Shown: positions 9,486-21,480, numbered from the stretch's first letter. The stretch: DNA of 64,000 nt from Torreya grandis (GCA_037957365.1 JARHVA010002425.1:752001-816000); one strand, 5' to 3'. The notes: a model not told the origin generated them from the letters alone. Numbers and translations: made by a program.

Positions 9486-9600
9486 GATAATCTCCTTAGA
9501 CTCTTACCTCCCCAATATTTGTATGATGTACCACCATGGAACTAATTGAATATGACTTCTCAACAAGATATATGATTATATATTCTTCCATTTGATCTAT
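9486..9600 (-). pseudogene. Gypsy-A reverse transcriptase, N-terminal piece
   Basis: On the minus strand 'SMVVHHTNIGEVRV*GDY' reads into the insertion point; the residues after it continue at 4400. The match to the 'PMVVV.KK.GK.RVC.DYR.LN' entry of gypsy RTs shows that Copia-1 landed within the RT coding region. It is separated from the rest of the RT by 5.1 kb. Confidence 0.65.
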
Positions 9601-11395
9601 TTATACTATTACCTTCATTTTCATATTAGGATTCAACCTATAAGGTCCCTTTTTGATTAGCCTTAAATATTCCTTTACCTTAATATACATCCCACCTAGG
9701 GAATGGTATAAACCCTTGATTTATGAGAACTTGGTGTTTTAAAACATCTTCATAATCACACAATGATTGAACTACTTTTGAGATCTTCTATTGTGTCTAA
9801 TAATCACCAATGGTTGCTAACTTTGGTAATGTGTCTGTACCAATGTTTTCAACTCTTTTTCACATTGGTTCTTGGTATAATTTTCTTGGGTCCACATGAA
9901 ATGAATCCATTAATTTTGTTTTCCTTCTTTATGTAAGATATTGAGATTTCACAGCTAATCTTATTTTATTTTCTCTGAATTCTTCCTCTCAGGTATGTTT
10001 GTATCACTTTTAGGTTTGAAAAACCCTTTCAAATCAAAATCTTCCTGGCTTTCACTATGATCAGAGTCTTCTACACCCTTCCAGATTAAACTACAAGATT
10101 TCAAAAAAAAAAAAAATCCTCTTTTTCCTTCTTAAACCGATACTCATTTATAGATGTGTGAAGACTTGTGCTAGCTTTGGCCTATGAGTTCTATTTATAC
10201 ACAACATGCATATCTTCTTCTCAGCCATGACACATTTTTTAAAAAATTTCTACAGAGCTCTATATACCATCATATTTTCATCTTCAAATACAAAGTCTTG
10301 AAATAAGTCCTTAAGAAATTTTGGATAGGTTTGTATCTCCCATTTGTGTTCCTAATTCATGTACCAATCCTTGGAGAAAGAAGTTATGGTACATTGAAAA
10401 TCATGCACCTAGTACCTAGGTTCAATTTGATGTGATGTCTATGATTTGATGCATTTATGGACATTGGCCCTCTTCAAATAATGACCTCTTTTCTGAGATG
10501 AAAGTTTTAACTTGAAATCTAGGTCATAATATCTCACACACTTCTTCACACTGAAGTTTGTTGGATTTATGAATAACCTACCAACTCTCAACAACCCCTT
10601 TTAAAGCATAATTGAGTGCACTGACTTACATGTATATATATGATATATTTATTTCCATCCTATAAAGGAAATTTTATAATTATTATTTATAAAAATATTA
10701 TGGAAACTATATTTATATAGCAAACACTATTCTCATGGATCTTAATTAGTGATCTCCACACATGTAATTTATCATATGAGCATCTAAATTACTAGTAATG
10801 GAGGAAACTATTTTCCATTGTATATTATTTGCATTAGTAGGTTCAATATAATCTATATAAGTATTTGGTAATTGATAAATGTGATCCATTTCTAATCTTT
10901 TAAGAGAATACATAGAAGGCGAATTATATTATTCCATTTGTAACTATGGACAGGTCATGAGTGTTTGGACTGGTCGGGCCCAAGATTGTTTTATCTTCTA
11001 CAACTTTGGTATCTCGTGTATAGGCTGAAAAAAGTAAGTAAACTCTCTTCTTCATAGAGCTTATGGTTTTTGTTATGTATTGAATTTGAACCAAATATCA
11101 TTCATATATGCATATAATGAAGATGGCTCCTTTGGAATCATTTATGGATTACACTTAGATTTATTCCAAGGAATGGCAATAACAACATCCTCTTAGCATG
11201 CCTTCAATTGGTTATCCATTATATTGATGGTCATGTGACCATCATAGACCCATTGTTTCCAATTCAAATAGGATAATGAGTCTCATATGTATTCATATCA
11301 CTAAATTCAAAGTATCCACATAGAATCAAGTAGACCACCTTTATATCTACATATTATAGTCTCCTAATAGGTTTGACTTGACCATAGTCTACCAA
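9600..11395 (-). other. Gypsy-A protease-RT interval, unresolved
   Basis: Degenerate A/T-rich sequence that should encode the linker between protease and RT. I see no long frame or clear motif. A poly(A) run lies at 10107-10119. Confidence 0.4.
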
Positions 11396-11530
11396 ACCCA
11401 AAGTAACATGGATGTATCTGAAATTTTAACTTCCAATAACTTCTCAAGTTGATATGGGAATCATATTTATGGTGTTTCCAAAATCAAGTAAAGCATTTCA
11501 AAATTCATATCCTATAAGCTCAATGTCCAT
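11395..11530 (-). pseudogene. Gypsy-A protease remnant
   Basis: Around 11470-11496 (minus) the frame reads 'ALLDFGNTINMIP', which matches the 'AL.DxG(A/S)..N(L/M)(I/L)P' signature of plant gypsy aspartic proteases, with the catalytic Asp kept. Stops lie on both sides. It sits between the Gag knuckles (12.7 kb) and RT (9.5 kb), as expected. Confidence 0.6.
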
Positions 11531-12639
11531 TATGGTGTCCACATCCTAGGTATTCATAGTATTGACATACTACACCGCTTGATTTGCTCTCTATTTTTAT
11601 TTTTGTGCACAATCCCAAAAAAAATGTAATAGGTTTGCAATATTTTTGGAGATATCCTCATTATGTAGAGTAATTACTATTTTTATAAAGTCTATTATAG
11701 TTATGGCTACTCCATCATGTCTCAAGATCAAGATGATTCATCCATACATTTGGGCATCTGCTATTATAGGATCTCCTTTAGTGGAATTCTAATTTTGGAT
11801 CAAATGTAATAGTTGGGATACCAAATCCATAAGAACATTCTCTCTAACAAGTTTTATATACTTTTAATTATGTAGTTTTTTTATCACATTTTCTTCAAGC
11901 ATCCCTAAAGGTGGAAAACCATGTTCCATGCACTGATTTATAGTAATAATATAGAAAAATGTTTAGTTCTTAGGGTTAGATCATATCATGTTCACATTTC
12001 ACATTATATTCTCATTTATCTACTTCTCTAGAATAGATAAATACTCAATATTATGTTGTCATGTGATCCTAAGAAATGCATAAAAAGTTTCCCATTGTGG
12101 GGTTTAAGGATAATTTCATACGATATGATTCATTTCTCCACACGTGTATCAAGTAATAGGATGTCTTGATTTTCTATTCCATTAAATTTAGTTTTTATTA
12201 AAACATTGATAACCTCCCTATCTTTGAGGGGATCCTCATCATTTTTGTTGATTAGAATATCCTTTGTATTTCTTCTATAGAGGAGATACCTAATTTTCTT
12301 GATGTTATGGTGATGTAGGGGTCCATCCTTATTGGTAATATGGAGAGGAGGTGTCCATATTAGTTGATCCTAAGGAGAATAATGAGTCCATACTAATTGA
12401 TGCATCCATATTGTTTGGTATTTATGAGACTAGGGAGTCCACGTAGGGATAAGCTACATTGATGTGGAATCCCATACTCCTTGTGTTGTAACTTTGAAAT
12501 CATTCACTGGCATTATAGGTTTTGTCACTGAAGACTATTACATAGGGAGTGTGAATTCATTTCATATGATTTCCTATTTTAACTTGTGTAGAGATTTGCA
12601 AATATTTTCATCGTGGTTATGGGATTGAAAAAATTATAA

Positions 12640-14350
12640 AAATACATTGTGTGACTATTGCCCATATTATTTTAATAAATGACACTTTGTAGTTGCATGC
12701 CATGTAGTATGACATACTTCACAAAATTCTATTTTGATATTTGGGCATTCTTTCAGGTGGTGCCATTCTTGTCCACATTTAGTACACCATACAACCATCT
12801 TGGTTTCTTCCCTACCTAGAGTTCATCCATCTTGTACAATACTATAAATAACTTGGCATCAATTTTTATAATGTTAAGAGGGTATTATCCACAATAATCT
12901 ATTTTTTTAACTCTATCACAATGGATCTTAGATCAAAATTTGTGGTAAATTGAGCCTATGTTATCTCAAACTAGATATTACTTTCACAAGCCTTCTATAG
13001 ACTAAGTATTTTTTTGGGTCCTAAAACTGAAAGTTTACCCTGTTAATCACATTAAAAAACTGATGATCATAATCGCATAGGGATTCTCTCAATTTTTATT
13101 TATTTATTTTAGGTCTTGAATTTTTTGGCCAACACCCTTATGCATTTTGAATTCTCCTATCAATTTCTCCTCAACTTGCCAAAGAGTCATAGTTAAATGA
13201 TTATTTTTAAAGATGAACTTTATATCTTGACCAATCAAAGATCCTATAAGGTTGCACTTCTTATCCGTGTCAGTTGTCAAATAACCTACCACTTCATTTA
13301 TTAGGTTAATAAGTACTACTCTAGGTTAGTTGACTTGTCATATGGCATCAAGGTAAAAAAAAATCCTATAGGTAATGACATGTTTATTGCACTTGGGATA
13401 GTTATGACGGGTTTTATTTATGAATGCATTAATATCTACAAACTTGTTGCGATGGTGATTGAAATACCAAAATTATTAAAATCAATGATTGTGATAACTT
13501 CGTGTCTAATTTCATTCTTATGCCTACATATTTTTTATACAACTTCTTCAAACCACTTCTTATTTGCAGCTACTTCTTTGACCTTTAACTTTAATTTCTT
13601 ATTTTGTATGTCTAGTTCTTCTCATTTTATTCACAACTTCCCTTCAACTCCTACTTGTAGCTACATATGGTCTTTTGTCTTATACAAAGTTTTTTTTGTT
13701 CCCTCTTTTTTGTTTTCACAACTCTTTTTGAATCCCCAAAATTATTTTATTATTTTTATTCTATGATTTATCCATTCTCTAAGTTTAGGTTTAGGTTTAT
13801 TGATTAAATTTTTTTTCATTCAACTCCCTATAGTTTACTTCCCCATAGTTCCTTGAGAAACTACTTCATATCGACTAGAATTGGCACCATGACCTTTTCC
13901 ACATCTGAGATTTTAAACAACACATGGAGTCACTTCAAAAAATTACCTCTAATTCCTCTAACAAATAAATCATATGTAGCTTCAAAATTAATATACAGCT
14001 AAACAAAGTTTTTATAACATATTTGTCAATTATAGTCTTCACCTAAAGGTCAACCATACATGTTCATTTAGTGTCTAGATTGTACAATTATTCCATATTT
14101 TCTTTGTTCCACACAAAATGTTCTATTTCATGTGGTCTAAAATAATATTTTTCAAGTCTAGATAGCCAAGCATCTAATAACTTAGTAAAATCACACCAGA
14201 ATATTTCACAAATTTATCCCTGGTTCTGTTCAAAAATAATATACTATACATATACTCCTATTCTTATAGTTTCTTCTTCCATGAAATTATGTATCTTTGT
14301 GTCTAGCCAATTCTCAAGGTCCATTTGACTATGTAACCATTTCAATATAT
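12640..14350 (-). pseudogene. Gypsy-A Gag with two CCHC zinc knuckles
   Basis: Two perfect CX2CX4HX4C knuckles are read on the minus strand at 12745-12786 (C-T-K-C...H...C) and 12682-12723 (C-E-V-C...H...C), 21 bases apart in one frame. Upstream, near 14345-14100, the frame reads 'KWLHSQMDLENWLDTKIHNFMEEE' in part and 'FRPHEIEHFVW', resembling a Gag N-terminal/capsid region. A 62-codon open frame at 13292-13104 lies between. Several stops break the rest. The doubled knuckle is typical of some plant gypsy families. Confidence 0.6.
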
Positions 14351-14399
14351 TCAAGTCCCATCATAAAAACCATTGGTAGCAACGGTCCTTGGAATCACT

Positions 14400-14880
14400 C
14401 ATCAAGACATGTTATGCATTTTAGTCTATGAATGTTGTGATGAGTCTCTAAATATTTATAGGATAGTATAGAAAAAATTAAGGCTAAACGTAGTGCAATT
14501 TCATGCACAACTTAATTCTTACTCATCATTAATGTATATGCACTTATTATAATTCTTAGAATTTAATGAATTAAAATTTAAGTAGTATTCAAGAATAAAT
14601 TTATTTACAAGGAAGATACACTCATTTCAAGATGAATTTATATAAGTTCAGGATAAATTCAACAATAAATTACAAATTCAATTTGTTCCATGCAATTCCC
14701 TCTATTTCGTTCTCCTATTTCCTTCACAAATGTAAGGTATATGTAGATTATGAATAGACTATGGCTCTTCATCTTCTCAAACTTTCATTTTCTATGTTGA
14801 AATATCCGAGGTACTCATGGAACTTATATGTGTTCCATCAACTAACACGAAACCATATTTTATACAAAATGTGATACCAT
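14400..14880. other. Junction of two gypsy fragments
   Basis: AT-rich sequence with no recognisable gene. It should contain the 5' LTR remnant of Gypsy-A and/or the 3' end of Gypsy-B, but I could not match it to a second copy. Confidence 0.4.
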
Positions 14881-15330
14881 GTACACTTGTCACATGATTA
14901 TCATGCAAAAATGTGTGCAAATTATACTTCACACCTTAATACTAACATGCCTTACTTAAAATATTAAATATCATTTTATTTGGTGCATTAGTTTGGCCAT
15001 TTCCTAATGGGTTAATATGGCATGGAAAATCTGTCATATTTTAATTTTGTGTAGAAATTATTGATAGTAATATTTTTTAAATACAAACTTTTGTAAATAT
15101 AATCGCAGATGGGATGCCAAATCTAGATATTATGTGTGTCATAAGGAACCTACATGCATCTTCACCTATTTAGAATCTAAAGGAATGGTTTTGACCCATT
15201 TATTAATATACAAGGTATATATAATGATGAATTTGTCCTTTAAATGATGCATCGATTTAGTTTACTAATTTAATTGAAACCCCAAATAGAAAACAAATAA
15301 TATGAAACAATACGTTATAGTTCTTAAGAT
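14880..15330 (-). pseudogene. Gypsy-B integrase remnant
   Basis: On the minus strand the segment reads 'ILINKWVKTIPLDS' near 15200, 'ISRFGIPSAII' near 15120, then 'NFYTKLKYDRFSMPY' and a 'HP.GNGQT' equivalent near 15000. These follow the order of a gypsy integrase core. Stops and single-base shifts are common. It lies C-terminal of the RNase H at 16.2-16.7 kb and belongs to a different family from Gypsy-A. Confidence 0.55.
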
Positions 15331-16200
15331 GTAACGTGTGTTAAATTATCATGCACTGGAATTTTTAACAAATATTGCATATTTTTTACATTATTTTTCC
15401 ATGGAAGGCCAATGATAACCCATTCATAATAGTTTTAGGATATTGCTTTGTCGTTAAAGTGTCGACCACATTCTCTATCACACACCTATTATAAGGAAAT
15501 CATAGTTTTTAATGCCCAAAGCATCTTAGTAATTGATCTTCAAAGGACTGATTAAAAAGATCTTCACCATGATAACATATTGTGTAGTATTTATTTTCAA
15601 TTTTTAATTTCAATTTTTTGTGAAATGTTTTAAGTGCCTCATCAACCAATAATTTGTAAATGTTATTATACCTTTCCAAATCACTTGGTTCACTATTTAT
15701 AGTAAATATCTCTATTCCTTATAACTTTGGTAGTTAAATTGTTAACCATTGTAGTTGTTTAATGATAAAGTCTTGACCATCTATAATGTCTATGGGGACA
15801 AACAATGAGGCACTAGTAATTTAACATGGGTTATTATTTATATAAATATTGTTAATCTCAAAGTACTCGAAGTAAGTAGTGAGGGTAAGTAACAAATCTT
15901 GATAGGGAAATAATTATATTATTTCATTTGATAAGTAATCGTAACTTGGTTTTTGACCAAATAAGAATCCCCATAAACCTATATTTATTTTATCTTAAGG
16001 GCACATGCAACATTAAAACCTAGAATCAAAGCCTCATATTCTAATATATTTTTGGTACATTGAAATATAAAGAGATTTTCTAATGACATAATCTACCCCC
16101 TAAGGGTTACTCGAGGAAAATTTGGACCCATAAAAATGCATGATCAAAGTATTGTTTTCATTAATATAAATAACAAACTCATACCAAAGAGCATAATGTA
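15330..16200. other. Gypsy-B RNase H-integrase interval
   Basis: Probably the linker of Gypsy-B on the minus strand; no frame long enough to assign. Nothing else is recognised. Confidence 0.35.
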
Positions 16201-16700
16201 TCAAAGTATAGTTAAGTGATCCATGGCAAGTTGATATGTGATAAATTTCCATTTCACATATTTTTTAGGGATAAATTTTAGATCAAAATCTATGAGCAAC
16301 ATAACCCATTTGTCTATGCATCTAGATAAATAAGGATTAGACATGATGTAATTGAAAGGATATATATTTTTAATAATACAAGTCTTAGTATTAAGCATGT
16401 TCTATGTTTTGAAATCAATACCCTGACAAAGTTTTTTTTAGAGTTATATATCTCCATGAAGTCGACTAAAGTCATGTTGATGTAGTATGCTACATGTTCT
16501 TTATATTCATTATTGTATTGTGCTAATAAAATTTTGAAGGCATGCTTGTTGGAAGATATGTATAATAATAATAGCATATCAGGAATAATTGGCATCATGA
16601 TTGGTGGATTGGATAGATAATCTTTGATTTTATTGTAAACTTTTTGCCAATGTTCATCCCATTCAAATTTGGTACGTTTGAGAAGTGAGCATACCCACAA
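16201..16700 (-). pseudogene. Gypsy-B RNase H remnant
   Basis: A 128-codon frame (16700-16314) and an overlapping 65-codon frame (16398-16201) on the minus strand carry 'KFEWDEHWQKVYNKIKDYLS', 'LLLLYISSNKHAF', 'EHVAYYINMTLVDFMEIYN' and then 'DKWVMLLIDFDL'. These match the RT-linked RNase H of plant gypsy elements, with a frameshift between the two pieces. The wording (LSNPP..MP, LLLYIS) differs clearly from Gypsy-A. The element is cut off upstream at about 16680, where it joins a cysteine-rich pseudogene, so its RT is absent. Confidence 0.7.
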
Positions 16701-17160
16701 TCATCGCAGTTGTGGATGCCGGTTTCCTCATAATACAATATTTCACAACCTCTACCATTTCCTCTGCAGTAATACACTTCTTGAACTCAAGCTTTGGTAT
16801 ATAACAAAGCTTCGAAACAAACATCTTAATAAATGGTTTGGCCTTTGTAAAGAGTCCTATAAATTATGGTTTGATTCTAGTCTTCACTGGGCAGAGGATC
16901 AGGTACGTTATATGTTATTGTGGCCTCCAAAAATACCATGAAACTAGCCATGAAATGTAGCGGTTGTTGTTGGGGTTGCTAGACCATTTCAGATCCGTCA
17001 AGAAACAGTTTAGCCCATTCACAACAACGATTATCCATTGCAGGATGAACACACAAAACGAGCATAAGCCCTGTGCATTTGTTGCAACACTGGTAGTCAC
17101 AGAAAACACAAACTGAGGGTAATGATTTAAAGATTGCTGCCATTGATAAGTCCCAAACTA
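16680..17160 (-). pseudogene. Cysteine-rich protein pseudogene, copy 1
   Basis: From an ATG near 17145 one minus-strand frame runs to 16680 with five stops. It shows 'CDYQCCNKC', 'CVHPAMDN', 'SEMV*QPQQQP', 'ATITYNVPDPLPS', 'YYCRGNGRGCEI' and 'GIHNCDDCGY'. The paired Cys and His residues suggest zinc binding, perhaps distantly DC1-like, but I do not recognise the family. It is about 85 percent or more alike, by eye, to copy 2 near 25.25-25.77 kb. Its C-terminal part is replaced by Gypsy-B at about 16680. Confidence 0.55.
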
Positions 17161-17447
17161 AATGTACACAGTTGAGATCACATTTTTGTAATCAGACACT
17201 TTCTCTAGTAATACAATAGTTTAATTTTTGTCACAGACTGATCTCTTCTGTGACATTTATTTTTTTGTTACTAAATCACTAATTGTTGTTTTCTTGACTT
17301 GTATCATATATTAATATTTACAGTGAAGTAATTGCCGTTTATAGTTGCATAGAACATACTAGCAATAATTGAGAATAAAATGTTCAGCCCCTGCCTCCTT
17401 GTACTCTCCATAGGACCCCTCTCTCTTTTGAAAGGTTAATTACAGTT

Positions 17448-17604
17448 TTAGAATGATGGTTTTTGGAAACCACCGTGTAGAAAGCTTTAAAATTTTAAAT
17501 CAATGTTTCAGATCACACTATGTGATCCATCATCACGATTAAGTGTGATCCAAAACGTTGATTTAAAAGCTTTCTACACAGTTTTTCCAGACACCATTAC
17601 CTAA
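17448..17604. repeat. Foldback (MITE-like) element, copy 1
   Basis: The two halves are imperfect inverted repeats of about 70 bp. The left arm starts TTAGAATGATGGTTTTTGG and contains GTGTAGAAAGCTTT; the right arm ends AAAGCTTTCTACAC...CATTACCTAA. The loop lies near 17525-17540. No coding capacity. A clear TSD is not seen. A second copy lies at 26014-26171 in the same duplicated context. Confidence 0.75.
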
Positions 17605-18292
17605 TGTTATGGACCTCGAGAACTTTGTCTCTAATTGCCAAGTTCCAAATTACCAACTTTTACGTTACTTACCCTATTCTAACAGCAATCCTAATTAGCA
17701 ATTTCTTCGGACCTTACCCTTATCTAACAGCAGTCCTAAGTTCTAACTATGCATACCATACATGCCATATCAAGAATAACAATCTAAACTTATCATGACA
17801 CATTTTAGAAACAACCTATTTTCACTATCCCTGTTTTTACGAGAAAACAACTGCAAGTAAAAAGCTACATCTAGTAGACCATTTCAAGTATGATCCTCCA
17901 TCACCAACACAACCAGCAGTTGAACTCTGGAAGTTACAGAAAAATACCAAACCATTTGAATTTGATTCCAGAAATTTTCACTCCCCCAAAGCTTGTTTCT
18001 TCTATTTCCTAACCTGTCCATCACCACTTCAATACTGGTGTTCTCAAATTTTCCAAATACATGTTTCCAATACAAAATAAGAACAAAGCACGAAATCAAG
18101 GAATAAATCAGCAAAAAACTTAAGAGCTTCTAATACCAACTCAAATTGTTTTCGCGATTTTTTCACAAGTTTCTCTCAAAGCTTCTTCCATTTCCTGCCC
18201 TAGCCATCCCAACTTACAATACTAGTGTTTTTGTATTCTCTGAGTGACCATTTCCAATTCTTGGTGCAACATAAAAACATAGGAGAAAATCC
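17605..18292. repeat. Unit-1 spacer, shared with 27490-27990
   Basis: Part of the tandem unit that also appears at 27.49-27.99 kb (for example 'CTCCATCACCAACACAACCA' and 'GAACTCTGGAAGTTAC' occur in both). No open frame is convincing on either strand. It may be intron or flank of the SRC2-like gene. Confidence 0.5.
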
Positions 18293-18889
18293 AAAACTAA
18301 ATCAGCAGAAATGTTCTTTAAACATGCAAAGAAAAACATGACTTACAAAACTCAAATAGATCATAACTAAAGAACATCCTAATAACAGTTAATTTTTTAG
18401 GTAGAAAGAGTTAATTTTTTAGGTAGAAAGGGTTAAATGAAATAGAGCATAAAACACATTTCCTAATTTATTGCCCTTCATATCTGCAAAGACTTTCAAT
18501 CCGAACAACACTCATAAAATATATACATCAAGCGAATCAAAGATAGGTTCAACCACAACCCAATTTATAAAATCTTGAATCAAGAGAATCAAAAACTAAA
18601 TCAGCAAAAATGTTCTTTAAACATGCAAAGAAAAACATGACTTGCAAAACTCAAATAGATCATAACTAAAGATTCTAATAACAGTTAATTTTTTAAGGTA
18701 GAAAGAGTTAATTTTTTAGGTAGAAAGGGTTAAATGAAATAGAGCATAAAACACATTTCCTAATTTATTGCCCTTCATATCTGCAGAGACTTTCAATCCG
18801 AACAACACTCATAAAATATATACATCAAGAGAATCAAAGATAGGTTCAACCACAACCCAATTTATAAAATCTTGAATCAAGAGAATCAA
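18293..18889. repeat. Recent ~299-bp tandem duplication
   Basis: 18293-18591 and 18592-18889 are nearly identical, differing by a few substitutions and small indels. Each begins AAAACTAAATCAGCA and contains a smaller doubled motif, GTTAATTTTTTAGGTAGAAAG. The homologous place at about 27990-28240 has only one unit, so the duplication happened after the larger segment was copied. Confidence 0.9.
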
Positions 18890-19468
18890 AAGTGGAAATT
18901 GCACATCCATGTAAAAAGTCATTTATGGTCTAAAGTACCATTGCAAAGATATTTATAAGTATAGCCAAAGTACATGAAATCTTAAAAAATGTCAAGAGGA
19001 AAAAAATACAGAGAAGTCATGACAAAACTGCACCCATAAGAACAATCTTCTAAACAATTTTGCTTTAAATTGACATACTGCATCCACGTGGAAAATAGTT
19101 TTCAACAACCCCAAAGGACAAAAACATTTATAATTATGCGCAAATAGAAAAAACACAGCATCTATTTGCAAATCCTTGTGAATAGCCCCAAATAATCATT
19201 GCGAAGAAAAGAGACACAAAAGTCATGATAAACATAAAACTCCATCCATAGAACAATCACATAAACATTTTTTTTTAATTGGCATACAATATCCATGCAG
19301 GTAATAGTTGTCAATAACCCAGATCACCAAAACATTTATGATGTAACAAAAGTATAACCAATGCAATTGACAGGGAATTGATATGATTATGCACAAATAG
19401 AAAAAACACAACATCTATTTCCAAATCCTTGCAAATATCCCCAAATTACCAGACATGCAAAAAAATTA
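18890..19468. repeat. Unit-1 AT-rich spacer with ~200-bp degenerate repeats
   Basis: Phrases such as 'GTCATGA...AAACT..AC.CCAT.A' recur near 19015, 19220 and again at 20727 and 28345, pointing to an old tandem array of roughly 200 bp. No gene is seen. Confidence 0.45.
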
Positions 19469-19469
19469 A

Positions 19470-20700
19470 GTCCACCTTTGTTCCTCGATCCTCCAATGGG
19501 CATTTTCTTCCCACTCCCCTGTATGCCTCCTCAGCGCCTTGGCTTCAGACCAGATCTCCTTTCTCCTTGGTTGTGCCACTTTCTTCGAACCCTGCTTAGA
19601 TTTCAACCTCTTCTACTGTCCCGCGACCCTCGGTCATGCAATCTGAGCTGTCTCTATCTTCTCCAAGGTCAGTTTTGCCTAACCCTAGCTCAGTGCCTTC
19701 CTTCAACGCTGTGCTAGATCTTTCCATTCCAGACCTGGAAGTTCTTCCCAGAGGCCATTTTTGGGTGGAAGCCATGGATGTTGTGAATCTGGGTGTAGAG
19801 GCTTTTAAACAAGAGGACTATCTTAAGGAGCACGGGCTCATCTGCAAGTTTACTAGGCTTTGGCCTAATCTAGCTGACCCTCATCAATGGGGCTCCACTT
19901 ATTGGAAACCTTTGATCTCTCATGAGATTTTCATTTATCCATGTGCACTCTTGGCTTATTTCACTTCTGCGCTTCGGAGACAGCGAACATGCATTTCACC
20001 ACTTTTGCCAGGGTTTGTGTGGAAATAAATCTTGAAAATGGCCTGCTAGAGGAAATTTGGTTTAAAATGGGTGATAGGGTTTGGAAGTAAAAGCTAGATT
20101 ATGAACATGTGGCATTCAAATGCCGTTCCTGCTTCTCTCTTGATCACCTCGCTGCAAAGTGTCCAAATGGACCAACTGCAAAATTTTCAGGTATGGGTCA
20201 TGTGAAAAAAAGGTGCAAAAAGCCGCCTCCCACCTAGTGGTGCAGTGTTAGATGCACCACCGTACAGTCACCACATGGTGGTGCAGTGTTGAGAAGCACC
20301 ACCACACAGTGGCTCCACCTATCTCCTCCAAGGTGGAGACTAAATCTTCCCCCATGGGAATCCTCTCTCTCCTCTTCCCCAATATGCATCATCTCCTCCG
20401 GACACTGTTTTCCCTGTTTCCTCCAGCTTTATGTCCTCTCCTCAGCAAAACATGTTCAATACTAATGAAAACCCTCTTCCTCTCAATGGCTCAGCGTCTC
20501 CTCTTCTTCGGCCTACTACAACGTCAGAACCCTTCCCTGAACAGCAGACAGGCATTTATGTACTTCCTCCTAAAGCCTCCACTCTCCTGCATTCTCGCCT
20601 GCTGGAACTGCACTCTAAGGAGTCTTCTGACCTTGGCTGGATAGAGGTCAAGAAAGGAAAGTCTTGAAGAAGCAATCTATTCCCGAACAAGGGATACTCA
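19470..20700 (+). pseudogene. LINE ORF1 fragment E (DUF4283-type) with internal deletion
   Basis: The + strand reads 'GHFWVEAMDVVNLGVEAFKQ' and 'CKFTRLWPNLADPHQW', then after an internal deletion 'VCVEINLENGLLEEIWFKMGDRVWK', and a CCHC knuckle at 20121-20162 (C-R-S-C...H...C). The end reads 'DLGWIEVKKGK', matching the 'GW..V.KKKGK' close of plant L1 ORF1 proteins. ORF1 is the RNA-binding chaperone of plant LINEs. Here the central DUF4283 part is missing, stops occur at 20026 and later, and no ORF2 follows. It interrupts the unit-1 spacer (flank resumes at ~20720). Confidence 0.7.
20237..20303. repeat. Two tandem GGTGGTGC hairpins
   Basis: GTGGTGCA...TGCACCAC at 20237-20260 has an 8-bp perfect stem. 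GGTGGTGC...GCACCACC at 20277-20303 has another 8-bp stem. The two are direct repeats about 41 bp apart. They lie downstream of the CCHC knuckle of LINE fragment E. Confidence 0.8.
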
Positions 20701-20719
20701 GATTAGAAAGGGCATGATC

Positions 20720-21480
20720 TTGGCGAGAGGTCATGATATAACTGAACAGTGAACACCCATAACAATAATCATCTAAACTAATTTTTTAAAATTGACATCT
20801 AGCCAAGCATATAGAAAACATACCACATCAATTTAGAAAATGTACTAAGATAAAATTTAATTCTCTGAAAGTAAATAACACACCAAACCACATCAATTTA
20901 GAAATTGTAATAAGATAAATTTTAATTCTCGGAAAGTAAATAACACACCGCATCTAGTGGCCCCCAAATCACCAAACATACAAGAAAAAGAAGCATAGAC
21001 AATAGCCCTCAAATGCCATATATATATAACACAATGGATCTAATAGCGCCAAATTACCAACCATAAAAGAAAAAATAAAGATAGCCAAGAGCCCCAAATC
21101 GCACCTCAAAAAATACTCTGTAAAAGTATGCATCTTATAGCCCCAATTTACCAAACATACAAGAAAAATAATGACAGCCAATAGCATCAATTTTCAATAA
21201 ATAGAAATTACAACACCATTACAAATCAGGATGAGTGAATGAATAAGTTGTCGGCTATATTATGTATTCATAATCACCAAAAGAGGGTTTAGGAACGTAG
21301 GTCATATCACCTAATTTGGAGTTTACTAAACATTTCAAAGAAACAAATAATTTTGTGTATAAATTAAAAGAAAAACTTAACCACTAGAACCTAGTTTTAT
21401 AAAAAAGAATACATACATACTTCTGCATAGATTACAAAAAAAAAAAAGCCATACAAAACAGGCTCTGTGGTTGGATCCCA
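20720..21480. repeat. Unit-1 spacer continued
   Basis: AT-rich sequence with short repeats ('AAATTACCAA.CATA.AAGAAAA'), partly matching 26.23-26.56 kb and 28.34-28.44 kb. The open frame at 21190-20969 (minus) has no family resemblance. No gene is seen. Confidence 0.45.

Larger units (their letters stand above)
2400..14400 (-). mobile_element. Degenerate Ty3/gypsy element (Gypsy-A), interrupted by Copia-1
   Basis: Reading down the minus strand the order is Gag with two CCHC knuckles (14.35-12.6 kb), aspartic protease (~11.5 kb), reverse transcriptase (9.56-9.49 kb, then 4.40-4.04 kb), RNase H (3.88-3.40 kb) and integrase (3.3-2.4 kb). This is the Ty3/gypsy order. Copia-1 splits the RT at 4401-9485. 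Many stops and frameshifts make it non-coding. LTRs could not be paired, so the outer limits are approximate. Confidence 0.7.

Noticed and set aside
13335..13766. 143-codon plus-strand frame rich in Phe, Ser and Leu
   Set aside because: It is antisense to the Gypsy-A Gag, and its hydrophobic composition is what A-rich Gag-coding DNA gives in reverse.
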